Shown here piece after piece: positions 1 through 5,902 of a stretch of DNA of 9,612 bases. The notes beneath the pieces are model-generated. The model did no database searches, was not told the DNA's origin, and was given only the letters and a program-made list of their open reading frames with translations. This DNA is from Spirochaetia bacterium UBA5368 (GTDB lineage: Bacteria; Spirochaetota; UBA4802; UBA5368): assembly GCA_002407865.1 (NCBI GenBank), contig DHPI01000062.1, positions 13,431 through 23,042 on the forward strand, read 5' to 3'. Every line of letters starts with the position of its first letter. Within the stretch, counting starts at the first letter, position 1. Made by a program: the position numbers and the translations under genes.

Positions 1-636
1 ATCATCGATCCTGTCTTTATCGGGTTTCATGTCACGAGAAACGCCAACGTTTCAAGCAAGGGACTGATGAAAGCGTATCCCGAGGAGAAGATCGGCGTGT
101 TCGTGAAATTCGAAGGCGGCGCGATAGGGGTCGTCGAATACTCCGACCTGCCGGTGGAACTGCAAAACAGCACCGACGCAACGGGGAGACTCACCTATTG
201 CATGGGCAGTATCGCAATTCACCTTTTCAGCGTGCCGTTCATAAAAACGATTACTGACGGAAGCGGCGTATCGCTGCCATTTCATATCGCGCGAAAAAAA
301 ATAGCGGCATACGGCCCGGACGGCGCAGCGGAAATTGACGGTTTCAAATTTGAAAAATTCGTGTTCGACGCCCTCCCCCTTACCGATAGAAACATCGTGC
401 TCGAAATCCGCAGGGAGGATGAATTTGCGCCGGTAAAAAATAAAACGGGGGTGGATTCGCTGGAAACGGCGCAGGAGCTCATGGTGAATCAGCACCGGCA
501 ATGGCTGGAAAAAAGCGGCGTGCAAATCCCCCCGTCCGCGAAAATTATCGAGATATCTCCCCTGCGCGCCGTCGATGCCGGTGACATAACCGGCGGCATC
601 ACCCTGCCGGATGAAGAGCGGATATATCTCGAATAA
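1..636 (+). CDS. UDPGP-family UDP-sugar pyrophosphorylase, 3' part
   Basis: The frame is open from the first base, so the N-terminal half, including the nucleotide-binding signature, lies outside the window; 211 residues and a TAA stop are visible. The fragment contains DPVFIGF, GVVEYSDLP, GSIAIHLFSVPFI, EKFVFD and REDEFAPVKN. These closely follow the C-terminal half of eukaryotic-type UDP-N-acetylglucosamine pyrophosphorylase (UAP1; family UDPGP, PF01704), which has DPxFIGF, VVEYSE, GNIxxHFFTV, MEKFVFD and REDEFSPLKN. The family makes a UDP-sugar from UTP and a hexose-1-phosphate in the cytoplasm. The retained motifs favour UDP-GlcNAc over UDP-glucose, but the substrate cannot be settled from this half. 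It lies 101 nt upstream of argB on the same strand with no obvious terminator between, so co-transcription is possible. Family assignment is firm; exact substrate is inferred. Confidence 0.88.
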   Translation: MIDPVFIGFHVTRNANVSSKGLMKAYPEEKIGVFVKFEGGAIGVVEYSDLPVELQNSTDATGRLTYCMGSIAIHLFSVPFIKTITDGSGVSLPFHIARKKIAAYGPDGAAEIDGFKFEKFVFDALPLTDRNIVLEIRREDEFAPVKNKTGVDSLETAQELMVNQHRQWLEKSGVQIPPSAKIIEISPLRAVDAGDITGGITLPDEERIYLE

Positions 637-664
637 ATACGCGCAGCGCCGCAGACAATAAGAA

Positions 665-693
665 TTGACATCCCCGTACGGCGGTGCATTTTC
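665..693 (+). promoter_or_regulatory. possible promoter upstream of argB
   Basis: A perfect -35 hexamer, TTGACA (665-670), is followed after 17 nt by ATTTTC (688-693), which is a poor -10. The site lies 44 nt before the argB start codon. It could give argB its own promoter, but the weak -10 makes this tentative. Confidence 0.22.
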
Positions 694-737
694 GGGCGCA
701 TAAATCTTCACGTCATGAAACATGGAAAAGGTGCTCT

Positions 738-1598
738 ATGAAAAGATACATCGAAAAAGTAAACACCCTCACGGAATCATTTCCCTACATACGGGAATTT
801 AACGGCAAAACCATCGTTATTAAATACGGCGGGCACGCCATGGAAGACGAGGCGCTGAAGAAATCGTTCGCGAGGGACATGGTGCTTCTCAAGTACGTCG
901 GCATCAACCCCGTGATCGTTCACGGCGGCGGCCCCCAGATAGGCTCACTGCTGAAGCGGATAGGCAAAGAAAGCGAGTTTATCGCCGGCATGCGCGTTAC
1001 CGATGACGAGACCATGGGTATCGTCGAGATGGTGCTGGTCGGCCAGGTCAACAAGGAGATCGTGCATAACATCAACATGGTCGGCGGCAAGGCCGTGGGG
1101 CTCTCCGGCAAGGACGGCGGGCTTCTCACGGCGGAAAGAATTTATCACGACGACAACGGCACGCGAGTGGATATCGGCCAGGTCGGCACTGTTGCGCACG
1201 TCAATCCGACCATCATCACAACGCTCGATAAAGAAAAGTTCATCCCCGTAATTGCGCCCATCGGCTTCGACGAAACGGGCATCACCTACAACATCAACGC
1301 CGATATTGCCGCGGGAAAGATAGCGGGCGCGCTGAAGGCGGAAAAACTGATACTGCTGACCGATATCGAGGGCGTGAAAATAGAGGGAAAGCTCGCGACA
1401 TCCCTGAAAAATGGTGACATTGAGGGACTTATAAGGAAAAACGAAATCACCGGCGGTATGATCCCTAAAGTACACTGCTGCCAGGACGCCCTTCGCGCCG
1501 GCGTGAACAAGACACACATTATCGACGGCCGCGTGCAACATGCGGTACTCCTCGAGATTTTCACCGACGCGGGCATCGGCACCGAAATCGTCTCGTGA
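738..1598 (+). CDS. argB: acetylglutamate kinase (N-acetyl-L-glutamate 5-phosphotransferase)
   Basis: This 286-residue cytoplasmic amino-acid kinase phosphorylates N-acetylglutamate, the second step of arginine biosynthesis. Visible motifs are VIKYGGHAM (Lys29, matching the catalytic lysine of the family), VHGGGPQIG (residues 61-69), GMRVTD in the substrate site, [28 protein letters not shown] and LLTDIEGV. About 22 residues precede the kinase core ([17 protein letters not shown]), and the C-terminus reads [20 protein letters not shown]. In this family an N-terminal helix plus such a C-terminal stretch marks the hexameric, arginine-inhibited enzymes, so feedback inhibition is inferred. The ATG at 738 was chosen because AAGG (728-731) sits 6 nt before it and the protein then starts as homologues do; an in-frame ATG at 684 would add 18 unlikely residues. 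A probable terminator follows directly. Confidence 0.96.
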   Translation: MKRYIEKVNTLTESFPYIREFNGKTIVIKYGGHAMEDEALKKSFARDMVLLKYVGINPVIVHGGGPQIGSLLKRIGKESEFIAGMRVTDDETMGIVEMVLVGQVNKEIVHNINMVGGKAVGLSGKDGGLLTAERIYHDDNGTRVDIGQVGTVAHVNPTIITTLDKEKFIPVIAPIGFDETGITYNINADIAAGKIAGALKAEKLILLTDIEGVKIEGKLATSLKNGDIEGLIRKNEITGGMIPKVHCCQDALRAGVNKTHIIDGRVQHAVLLEIFTDAGIGTEIVS

Positions 1599-1599
1599 T

Positions 1600-1627
1600 A
1601 ATTACCGAAAGGCGGCAATTTTTGTTT
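1600..1627 (+). terminator. probable intrinsic terminator of argB
   Basis: AATTACCG (1600-1607) can pair with CGGCAATT (1613-1620) around a 5-nt loop, with one A-C mismatch. A T-rich run (TTTGTTT) follows. The hairpin starts 1 nt after the argB stop codon. It is modest in stability but well placed. Confidence 0.5.
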
Positions 1628-1653
1628 GACATAAACCCTTAGATCAATAGATT
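1626..1653 (+). promoter_or_regulatory. probable promoter of the tRNA-Ser cluster
   Basis: A perfect -35 hexamer TTGACA (1626-1631), a 16-nt spacer and TAGATT (1648-1653, four of six consensus bases) place transcription start at or just before the first tRNA. The -35 element overlaps the T-tract of the argB terminator, a very compact junction. Confidence 0.5.
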
Positions 1654-1660
1654 TGCCTGC

Positions 1661-1744
1661 GGAGGGTTGTCTGAGTGGTCGATAGAGGCGGTCTTGAAAA
1701 CCGTTGAGTTAACAGCTCCGGGGGTTCGAATCCCTCACCCTCCG
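1661..1744 (+). tRNA. tRNA-Ser(UGA)
   Basis: The 84-nt sequence folds as a class II tRNA. The acceptor stem is GGAGGGT/ACCCTCC with discriminator G1744, and the anticodon stem is 1688-1692/1700-1704 with loop CTTGAAA, giving anticodon TGA at 1695-1697. A long variable arm typical of serine tRNA follows, then a T arm with loop TTCGAAT. It reads UCA and related serine codons. The 3' CCA is not encoded (ATA follows), so it must be added after transcription. It is first in a cluster with a second serine tRNA 19 nt downstream. Confidence 0.96.
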
Positions 1745-1763
1745 ATAACGTTCCTCAGCACAA

Positions 1764-1849
1764 GGAGAGATGCCCGAGAGGCCGAAGGGGCCGGTTTGCT
1801 AAACCGTTGTACCATTTAGGTACCGAGGGTTCGAATCCCTCTCTCTCCG
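1764..1849 (+). tRNA. tRNA-Ser(GCU)
   Basis: This 86-nt class II tRNA has acceptor stem GGAGAGA/TCTCTCC, discriminator G1849, anticodon GCT at 1798-1800 in loop TTGCTAA, a long variable arm, and T arm GAGGG-TTCGAAT-CCCTC. It reads AGC and AGU. CCA is not encoded (AAA follows). Its 3' end directly abuts the Shine-Dalgarno sequence of the downstream protein gene, so tRNA 3'-end maturation and translation initiation of that gene are physically adjacent. Confidence 0.96.
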
Positions 1850-1856
1850 AAAAGGT
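1850..1856 (+). promoter_or_regulatory. Shine-Dalgarno site touching the tRNA 3' end
   Basis: AAAAGGT begins at the first base after the tRNA-Ser(GCU) discriminator and ends 7 nt before a GTG codon at 1864. It fixes that GTG as the likely start of the repeat membrane protein. It also implies a leader of only 14 nt if the tRNA is cut away. Confidence 0.6.
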
Positions 1857-1863
1857 AACCACA

Positions 1864-2679
1864 GTGAAATTCAAGGATTTGTTGCGGACGGTGTTACCGG
1901 CCTTAAGGTCGTACTGTAAAGCGTTTGTTACGTATATACGCACCAACTGGCCCCATTTTAAACAATGGCTTGTGTACGTAAAAGACGACTCGCGTTCAAT
2001 GATGGTTTTTTTTCGCGAGGTGTACGTTGTGTGCCGGCCGTATATTCAGCGTTTCCTCCGTACGGTGAAGACCCGCGCGATAATTGCGTACAGGTACGTG
2101 CGGGACATCAAGCAACACTGGCCGGAGATACAGTCCCTGATTGACAGACTGAAGGGACATGCGCAAGCCGCGATAGATTACGTAAAGAATATCAGACAGC
2201 ACTGGCCCGTAATCAAAAAATGGCTGCTGTTTGCCGGGGACAGGGCGGCGGCCATACTGCGCTATCTCAAAGACATACGGCTGCACTGGCCCGAATTAAA
2301 GGCGGCGGCCCGCGCGTACAGGGACGAGGCGTACAAGCCGCGTTATTCCAAGTATTTCGCCGCGGCGGGATACGTCCCGTTTATCGGCTGGCTTATCCCG
2401 CTGTACCTGAAAGAAAACGACAAATTCTGCCGGGAACACGGCAAGCTGGGCTTCGGATGCGCTATATTCTTTACGTCGATACTGATGGGTATCTTTTTCT
2501 TCAACCTTGTATTTATACCCCGCGACTGGCGCGTGATACGTCTTGTGCTGGTAAGCATGACATATATGACCTATGTCGCGTATTTTCCGCTCTGTTTCAG
2601 GGGAATTTATTCCGCCTGTCATGAAAAAAAGCTTGAAATGCGCAGCATGGAAAAATATATGCATTGTATAGAGTTGTAA
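1864..2679 (+). CDS. membrane protein with 28-residue HWP repeats (unrecognised)
   Basis: I do not recognise this 271-residue protein. Residues 1-157 form a basic, largely helical region with a repeat centred on [N/H]-W-P-x-[I/L/F]-[K/Q]. Trp residues fall at 29, 86, 114 and 142, and a degenerate unit (RPYIQ) occupies 58-62, giving a 28-29 residue period equal to four heptads. Units usually begin with Y-[V/I/L]-[R/K]. Residues 165-182 (AGYVPFIGWLIPLYL), 196-218 and 224-246 are strongly hydrophobic. The passage GWLIPLYLKENDKFCREHGKLGF resembles small membrane proteins of the DUF4870/Tic20-like type, a weak similarity judged by eye. The GTG at 1864 is preferred because of the Shine-Dalgarno site at 1850-1856; starting further upstream would run into the tRNA. 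The gene is wedged between tRNA-Ser(GCU), 14 nt away, and tRNA-Arg, 3 nt away. Function is unknown. Confidence 0.78.
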   Translation: MKFKDLLRTVLPALRSYCKAFVTYIRTNWPHFKQWLVYVKDDSRSMMVFFREVYVVCRPYIQRFLRTVKTRAIIAYRYVRDIKQHWPEIQSLIDRLKGHAQAAIDYVKNIRQHWPVIKKWLLFAGDRAAAILRYLKDIRLHWPELKAAARAYRDEAYKPRYSKYFAAAGYVPFIGWLIPLYLKENDKFCREHGKLGFGCAIFFTSILMGIFFFNLVFIPRDWRVIRLVLVSMTYMTYVAYFPLCFRGIYSACHEKKLEMRSMEKYMHCIEL

Positions 2680-2682
2680 TCC

Positions 2683-2756
2683 GCGTCCATAGCTCAGTTG
2701 GATAGAGCGCCGGACTACGAATCCGTAGGTCAGAGGTTCGAATCCTCTTGGACGCG
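2683..2756 (+). tRNA. tRNA-Arg(ACG)
   Basis: This 74-nt tRNA has acceptor stem GCGTCCA/TGGACGC, discriminator G2756, D arm GCTCAGTTGGATAGAGC, anticodon loop CTACGAA with anticodon ACG at 2717-2719, and T arm AGAGG-TTCGAAT-CCTCT. A34 must be converted to inosine to read CGU, CGC and CGA; the enzyme is TadA, encoded at 3636-4097. CCA is not encoded (CAA follows). It starts 3 nt after the stop codon of the repeat membrane protein gene and is followed directly by a strong terminator. Confidence 0.97.
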
Positions 2757-2757
2757 C

Positions 2758-2785
2758 AAAAAAGGGCGGTTTCCCGCCCTTTTTT
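2758..2785. terminator. strong bidirectional intrinsic terminator
   Basis: AAAAAAGGGCGG (2758-2769) pairs perfectly with CCGCCCTTTTTT (2774-2785) around the loop TTTC. The 6-bp GC core with an A-tract on one side and a T-tract on the other works in both directions. It ends the tRNA cluster from the left and the universal stress protein transcript from the right, leaving the latter a 3' untranslated region of about 160 nt. Confidence 0.93.
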
Positions 2786-2946
2786 ATTTAATGCCCGTCA
2801 GCACCGGCACACGATTAAATCTTCTCTTTTTTTCGCTGACGCCGCCGACGCCATCGCACAGACATCTCCTTCTTCCTCCCCGCCACAAACTCGCGCGAAG
2901 CTTTCATCGTTCAGCGTCATCAGCGTGGTCACAATACGCAGCACGA

Positions 2947-3393
2947 TCAGTGAACCACAAGCGTTTCAACGCCCGAATTCTTTACAAGCCGCTCAGCAAG
3001 GCCCAGGCCAAGCCACGACAGCAAACCCTTTCCCGTATGGGGCGATGTCACTACAAGATCGATGTGTCGTGTTTTCTCCTCATCCAAAATTTCGTGCAGC
3101 GAATCTCCCATGCGCACATCGCCGGTAATTTTAACCGTTCTGCCGCGTTTGATTTTCGCGATCTCCCTGTCAAGCCGCTCCTTCGCCGCTTTCATCATTT
3201 CCTCGCGTATTGAGGTAATCTCTTCGGCCGTAAGGCAGTAATCGTCGGCGCACTGCTGAATCTGCTGGTCTATCACATGGAGAAGAAATATGTGAGAACC
3301 GTACTTTTTCGCAATATCGATAGCCTCTCCAATGGCCGTCTTCGACTGGCCGGTGAAATCGATCGGTACGAGAATGTTTTTTGGTTTAAACAT
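2947..3393 (-). CDS. universal stress protein (UspA family)
   Basis: This 148-residue single-domain Usp fold protein is the usual length for the family and presumably a cytoplasmic dimer. It begins MFKPKNILVPIDFTGQSKTA, with the conserved first strand and Asp, then HIFLLHVID, GDVRMGDSLHEIL, HIDLVVTSPHTGKGLLSW and ends VETLVVH. Where ATP-binding members have G-x2-G-x9-G-[S/T], this protein has S and T for the two leading glycines and Leu-Gly for Gly-Ser. It is therefore probably a non-ATP-binding, UspA-like member (inference). The start at 3393 has GGAG 7 nt upstream; an upstream in-frame ATG at 3462 would add 23 residues and lacks family support. The gene diverges from tadA and shares the terminator at 2758-2785 with the tRNA cluster. 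Confidence 0.9.
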   Translation of the reverse strand: MFKPKNILVPIDFTGQSKTAIGEAIDIAKKYGSHIFLLHVIDQQIQQCADDYCLTAEEITSIREEMMKAAKERLDREIAKIKRGRTVKITGDVRMGDSLHEILDEEKTRHIDLVVTSPHTGKGLLSWLGLGLAERLVKNSGVETLVVH

Positions 3394-3433
3394 GGTCTGT
3401 CTCCGTACATAGTGTTTCAGTAATTCATATAAT

Positions 3434-3462
3434 AATATAATACTATCCCGCCAACAAATCAA
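3434..3462 (-). promoter_or_regulatory. possible promoter of the universal stress protein gene
   Basis: On the minus strand TTGATT (3462-3457) is followed after 17 nt by TATATT (3439-3434), about 40 nt before the start codon. The surrounding AT-rich stretch offers other -10 choices, so the exact hexamer is uncertain. Confidence 0.38.
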
Positions 3463-3478
3463 TATTTTTCACTTGAAA

Positions 3479-3506
3479 TTGACGGCTGCAAAAACGCTTA
3501 TATCAT
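3479..3506 (+). promoter_or_regulatory. probable promoter of tadA
   Basis: TTGACG (3479-3484), a 16-nt spacer and TATCAT (3501-3506) match consensus at five of six bases in each hexamer. Transcription would start near 3513, giving tadA a leader of about 120 nt that contains the hairpin at 3571-3592. The -35 lies about 17 bp from the candidate -35 of the divergent stress protein gene. Confidence 0.45.
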
Positions 3507-3570
3507 TGCCGTAGTAAACGTACTGATTCTTTAAGACCTTTTCCATAATGCCGACGCATAACGACGATGG

Positions 3571-3592
3571 CACAGCGGCGACAGCCGCGGTG
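3571..3592 (+). repeat. hairpin in the tadA leader
   Basis: CAC-A-GCGGC (3571-3579) pairs with GCCGC-G-GTG (3584-3592) around a GACA tetraloop: eight pairs and one A-G mismatch. No T-tract follows, so it is not an intrinsic terminator. It lies about 40 nt before the tadA start and could affect message stability or translation. Role unknown. Confidence 0.4.
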
Positions 3593-3635
3593 TACATGCG
3601 CATCGCAATGAATTGTAATGAGGATACCACCGCTT

Positions 3636-4097
3636 ATGAATGATGAAGAAATAATGCGGATAGCCCTGGATGAAGCGCGCCTGGCGTTCGCTGAAGGCGA
3701 AATCCCGGTAGGAGCGGTAATCGTTCGGGGCAACGTCATGATCGCACGCGCCCATAACCGCACAAGGGCGCTTTCCAATCCCGTAAAGCACGCGGAAATA
3801 ATCGCCATCGAGTCCGCGGCCGCGGCAATCGGCAACGAGCGGCTTACCGGCTGCGAAATGTATGTCACCAAAGAGCCCTGTGCGATGTGCGCAGGCGCAA
3901 TCGTTCATGCGCGCATTCAACGGCTGATCATCGCCGCGGAAGACAAAAAATACGGCGCATGCGGCACGGTGCTGCCGGTGTGCGGCAATCCCGCGCTCAA
4001 CCATGTCCCGGCGATTGAATTCGGTCTGCTTCGCGATGAAGCATCGGGAATATTGTCGGATTTTTTCAGGGCCCGTCGCGCGGAGAAAAAGGCATGA
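3636..4097 (+). CDS. tadA: tRNA-specific adenosine-34 deaminase
   Basis: This 153-residue cytidine-deaminase-fold enzyme converts A34 of tRNA-Arg(ACG) to inosine. The zinc site is complete: His52-Ala-Glu54 (KHAEI) with the catalytic Glu, and Pro-Cys82-Ala-Met-Cys85 (EPCAMCAGA). Other family landmarks are EIPVGAVIV, HNR, the LTGCEMYVT strand, DKKYGACGTV, NPALNHVPAIEFG and a C-terminal SDFFRARR helix, as in E. coli TadA. The start at 3636 (MNDEEIM) is preferred because AGGA lies at 3621-3624 and homologues begin near here. An in-frame ATG at 3618 would add six residues but has no clear ribosome site. The stop lies 2 nt from that of the convergent ATPase gene. The likely substrate, tRNA-Arg(ACG), is encoded at 2683-2756. 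Confidence 0.95.
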   Translation: MNDEEIMRIALDEARLAFAEGEIPVGAVIVRGNVMIARAHNRTRALSNPVKHAEIIAIESAAAAIGNERLTGCEMYVTKEPCAMCAGAIVHARIQRLIIAAEDKKYGACGTVLPVCGNPALNHVPAIEFGLLRDEASGILSDFFRARRAEKKA

Positions 4098-4099
4098 TC

Positions 4100-5557
4100 T
4101 CAGCGCAGCAGCGAGCCCAGCACACCGCGAACAATCTGCCTGCCGACCTGGCTTCCGACGGCGCGCGCCGCGCTCTTTATAAACGCCTCGGCGACCGTCT
4201 GCCCCTGCCTGGCCCTTTGCGGACGTTCGGCCTGCTCGCGAGACAGCGACTTCTTTTCGGCGGCTTCCGCGGCCGTCTGGGCGCGCTCTTTCAGCACCTC
4301 GAACGCGGACTCACGGTCGATTTCCTTTTCATAATGCCCGTACACCGCGGATTTTTTTATCATCGCGGCGCGCTCATCCGCGCTGATGGCGCCTATCCGG
4401 CTTCGCGGCGGACAGACAAAGGCGCGTTCTACAACCGTGGGACTTCCCTTCTCGTCGAGCACCGATACAAGCGCCTCGCCGACGCCAAGCTCGGTAATGG
4501 CCTTTTCCACATCCAGTTCGGGATTGCTTCTGAATGTCGTAGCAGCCGCCTTCACCGCTTTCTGATCGCGCGGGGTAAAGGCGCGAAGCGCGTGCTGCAC
4601 GCGGTTGCCAAGCTGACCCAAAATCACGTCGGGGATATCCAGCGGATTTTGACTGACAAAATACACGCCCACACCCTTCGACCTGATAAGCCGCACAACC
4701 TGCTCAATTTTTTCAAGCAGCGCCTTCGGCGCGTCAGCGAAAAGCAGGTGCGCCTCGTCGAAGAAGAAGACGAGCTTCGGTTTGTCGAGATCGCCCGCTT
4801 CAGGAAGTTGCTCGAAAAGCTCCGACAGCAGCCACAAAAGGAAGGTGGCATACACCTTCGGCGAATTGACGAGCCTGTCCGATGCCAGTATATTTACCAC
4901 GCCCCTGCCGCCATCCGTCTGCATCAAATCGTCGATATTGAGGGCGGGCTCACCAAAGAGCATTCCAGCCCCCTGTTCCTCTAACGCAAGCAGCCCTCGC
5001 TGTATCGCGCCAACGCTCGCCGCCGACACCTTGCCATATTCGGTAGTGAACTCGGAAGCGTTTTCTCCCACGTGCTGCAACATGGCCCGCAGATCCTTCA
5101 TGTCGAGCAGCAGCAGGCCGTTGTCGTCGGCTATCTTGAAGACAAGCGACAGCACGCCGCTCTGCGTGTCATTCAAGTCGAGCAGCCGGCTCAGCAGCAG
5201 CGGCCCGAGCTCGGAGATTGTGGTTCGGACGGGATGCCCCTGTTTTGCGAAAACGTCCCAGAAGACGACGGGGCACGCCTCAGGGGAATAATCGGTCAAC
5301 TTGAGTTCTTTTACCCGGTCGCACACCTTCGGATTGTCGCCCCCCGGCATGCCGATGCCCGAGAGGTCTCCCTTGATGTCGGCCATGAAAACAGGCACGC
5401 CGATCGCGCTGAAGTTTTCCGCCAGTGTCTGCAAAGTCACCGTTTTCCCAGTTCCCGTCGCGCCCGCGACAAGGCCGTGCCGGTTTGCCATTTTCGGAAG
5501 AATATGGATTTCCTTTTTGTTCTTTGCTATCAATAATGATTCGGATGATTTTACCAT
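4100..5557 (-). CDS. HerA-like ATPase, YjgR/DUF853 family
   Basis: This 485-residue cytoplasmic P-loop ATPase is close to the usual length of the DUF853 (PF05872) family, represented by E. coli YjgR. The Walker A is GATGTGKT (32-39), followed by [13 protein letters not shown] (57-69), Walker [10 protein letters not shown] (262-270), the sensor-like [36 protein letters not shown] (300-335) and PPRSRIG (383-389). An Ala/Glu-rich, probably coiled segment spans about 415-450. The conserved tail [24 protein letters not shown] ends the protein. Relatives include HerA and FtsK-type DNA translocases, but the physiological role of this family is not well established, so DNA translocation is inference. 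The start at 5557 has only a weak ribosome site (AGCGAG). The gene converges on tadA and diverges from the LuxR-type regulator gene. Confidence 0.93.
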   Translation of the reverse strand: MVKSSESLLIAKNKKEIHILPKMANRHGLVAGATGTGKTVTLQTLAENFSAIGVPVFMADIKGDLSGIGMPGGDNPKVCDRVKELKLTDYSPEACPVVFWDVFAKQGHPVRTTISELGPLLLSRLLDLNDTQSGVLSLVFKIADDNGLLLLDMKDLRAMLQHVGENASEFTTEYGKVSAASVGAIQRGLLALEEQGAGMLFGEPALNIDDLMQTDGGRGVVNILASDRLVNSPKVYATFLLWLLSELFEQLPEAGDLDKPKLVFFFDEAHLLFADAPKALLEKIEQVVRLIRSKGVGVYFVSQNPLDIPDVILGQLGNRVQHALRAFTPRDQKAVKAAATTFRSNPELDVEKAITELGVGEALVSVLDEKGSPTVVERAFVCPPRSRIGAISADERAAMIKKSAVYGHYEKEIDRESAFEVLKERAQTAAEAAEKKSLSREQAERPQRARQGQTVAEAFIKSAARAVGSQVGRQIVRGVLGSLLR

Positions 5558-5572
5558 AATTACGCTCGCTTT

Positions 5573-5600
5573 TCTATACCATATGTTACAATCTGCACAA
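5573..5600 (-). promoter_or_regulatory. possible promoter of the HerA-like ATPase gene
   Basis: On the minus strand TTGTGC (5600-5595) is followed after 16 nt by TATAGA (5578-5573), which lies 15 nt before the start codon. That would give a very short leader, consistent with the weak ribosome site. Confidence 0.33.
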
Positions 5601-5664
5601 TGTCGACGCTATCTATGGTAACGCCGAATTATGGCGAACGTCAATCATAATATGCGTCGGGTCC

Positions 5665-5691
5665 GCATGGAGGTCAAACTTACCTCCATGC
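5665..5691. repeat. perfect 10-bp inverted repeat
   Basis: GCATGGAGGT (5665-5674) and ACCTCCATGC (5682-5691) are exact reverse complements separated by 7 nt (CAAACTT). No T-run follows on either strand, so an intrinsic terminator is unlikely. It could be a DNA operator, or an RNA stem if a transcript crosses it. Confidence 0.7.
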
Positions 5692-5758
5692 CGGCACTTC
5701 ATCCTTGAACCAGGGCATCTACACCATATTATATACATATGAATTTATATTGACATAT

Positions 5759-5771
5759 TTCATATTATGAA
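5759..5771. repeat. 13-bp palindrome beside a TTGACA hexamer
   Basis: TTCATA (5759-5764) and TATGAA (5766-5771) are exact reverse complements around one base. It starts 4 nt after TTGACA (5750-5755). If that hexamer is a true -35, the palindrome occupies the promoter spacer, a usual repressor position. No good -10 at normal spacing is visible (best is TACTGT), and the area is AT-rich. Confidence 0.35.
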
Positions 5772-5842
5772 TACTGTGCTATTAATCCTGAGCGCAATGT
5801 TCACATAAAAACATATGCCGTTTTGCCGAATAAATAAATTTG

Positions 5843-5877
5843 CTGAAATAGTGGATATCTTTACTACACTATATCAG
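5843..5877. repeat. 11-bp inverted repeat, candidate operator of the LuxR-type gene
   Basis: CTGAAATAGTG (5843-5853) and CACTATATCAG (5867-5877) are reverse complements at 10 of 11 positions, separated by 13 nt. The right arm ends 22 nt before the GTG start of the membrane regulator and touches AGGA at 5879. It could bind a dimeric regulator, perhaps the encoded protein, or form a stem just before the ribosome site. Confidence 0.6.
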
Positions 5878-5878
5878 T

Positions 5879-5902
5879 AGGAATTGCATAGCAACTGTTG
5901 TG
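5879..5902 (+). promoter_or_regulatory. unusual translation start of the LuxR-type gene
   Basis: The only Shine-Dalgarno-like sequence, AGGA (5879-5882), is 17 nt from the GTG start at 5900, too far for normal initiation. Between them TTGC (5884-5887) and GCAA (5891-5894) can form a small hairpin with an ATA loop. Folding would shorten the effective spacing to about 6 nt. The hairpin is only 4 bp, so this is speculative. Confidence 0.3.

Larger units (their letters stand above)
5558..5899. other. 342-nt divergent intergenic region with inverted repeats
   Basis: This region lies between the start codons of the HerA-like ATPase gene (left, minus) and the membrane LuxR-type regulator gene (right, plus). 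It is AT-rich from about 5715 to 5880. It carries three inverted repeats (5665-5691, 5759-5771, 5843-5877), an isolated TTGACA at 5750-5755 and an extended -10-like TGCTATTAA at 5777-5785. I see no convincing open reading frame or RNA gene in it. Confidence 0.6.

Noticed and set aside
684..737. N-terminal extension of ArgB from the ATG at 684
   Set aside because: The added 18 residues do not resemble ArgB, and the ATG at 738 has a good ribosome site.
1807..1863. Start of the repeat membrane protein inside tRNA-Ser(GCU)
   Set aside because: The upstream ATG lies within the folded tRNA; the GTG at 1864 has an adjacent Shine-Dalgarno sequence.
2046..2310. Recurrent CACTGGCC motifs considered as a DNA repeat array
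   Set aside because: They recur because they encode the HWP residues of the protein repeat; flanking bases diverge, so this is a protein-level repeat and not CRISPR or a DNA satellite.
2798..2920. Minus-strand 40-codon open frame between the tRNA terminator and the stress protein gene
   Set aside because: It has no Shine-Dalgarno site, a Cys/Ala/Glu-biased low-information sequence, and sits in the 3' untranslated region of the stress protein transcript.
4094..4984. Long plus-strand open frame opposite the HerA-like ATPase gene
   Set aside because: It is the antisense shadow of a well-conserved gene; its translation is Arg/Leu/His-rich with no family motifs.
5665..5691. Inverted repeat considered as an intrinsic terminator
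   Set aside because: Neither strand has a T-run after the stem, and both flanking genes start rather than end in this region.
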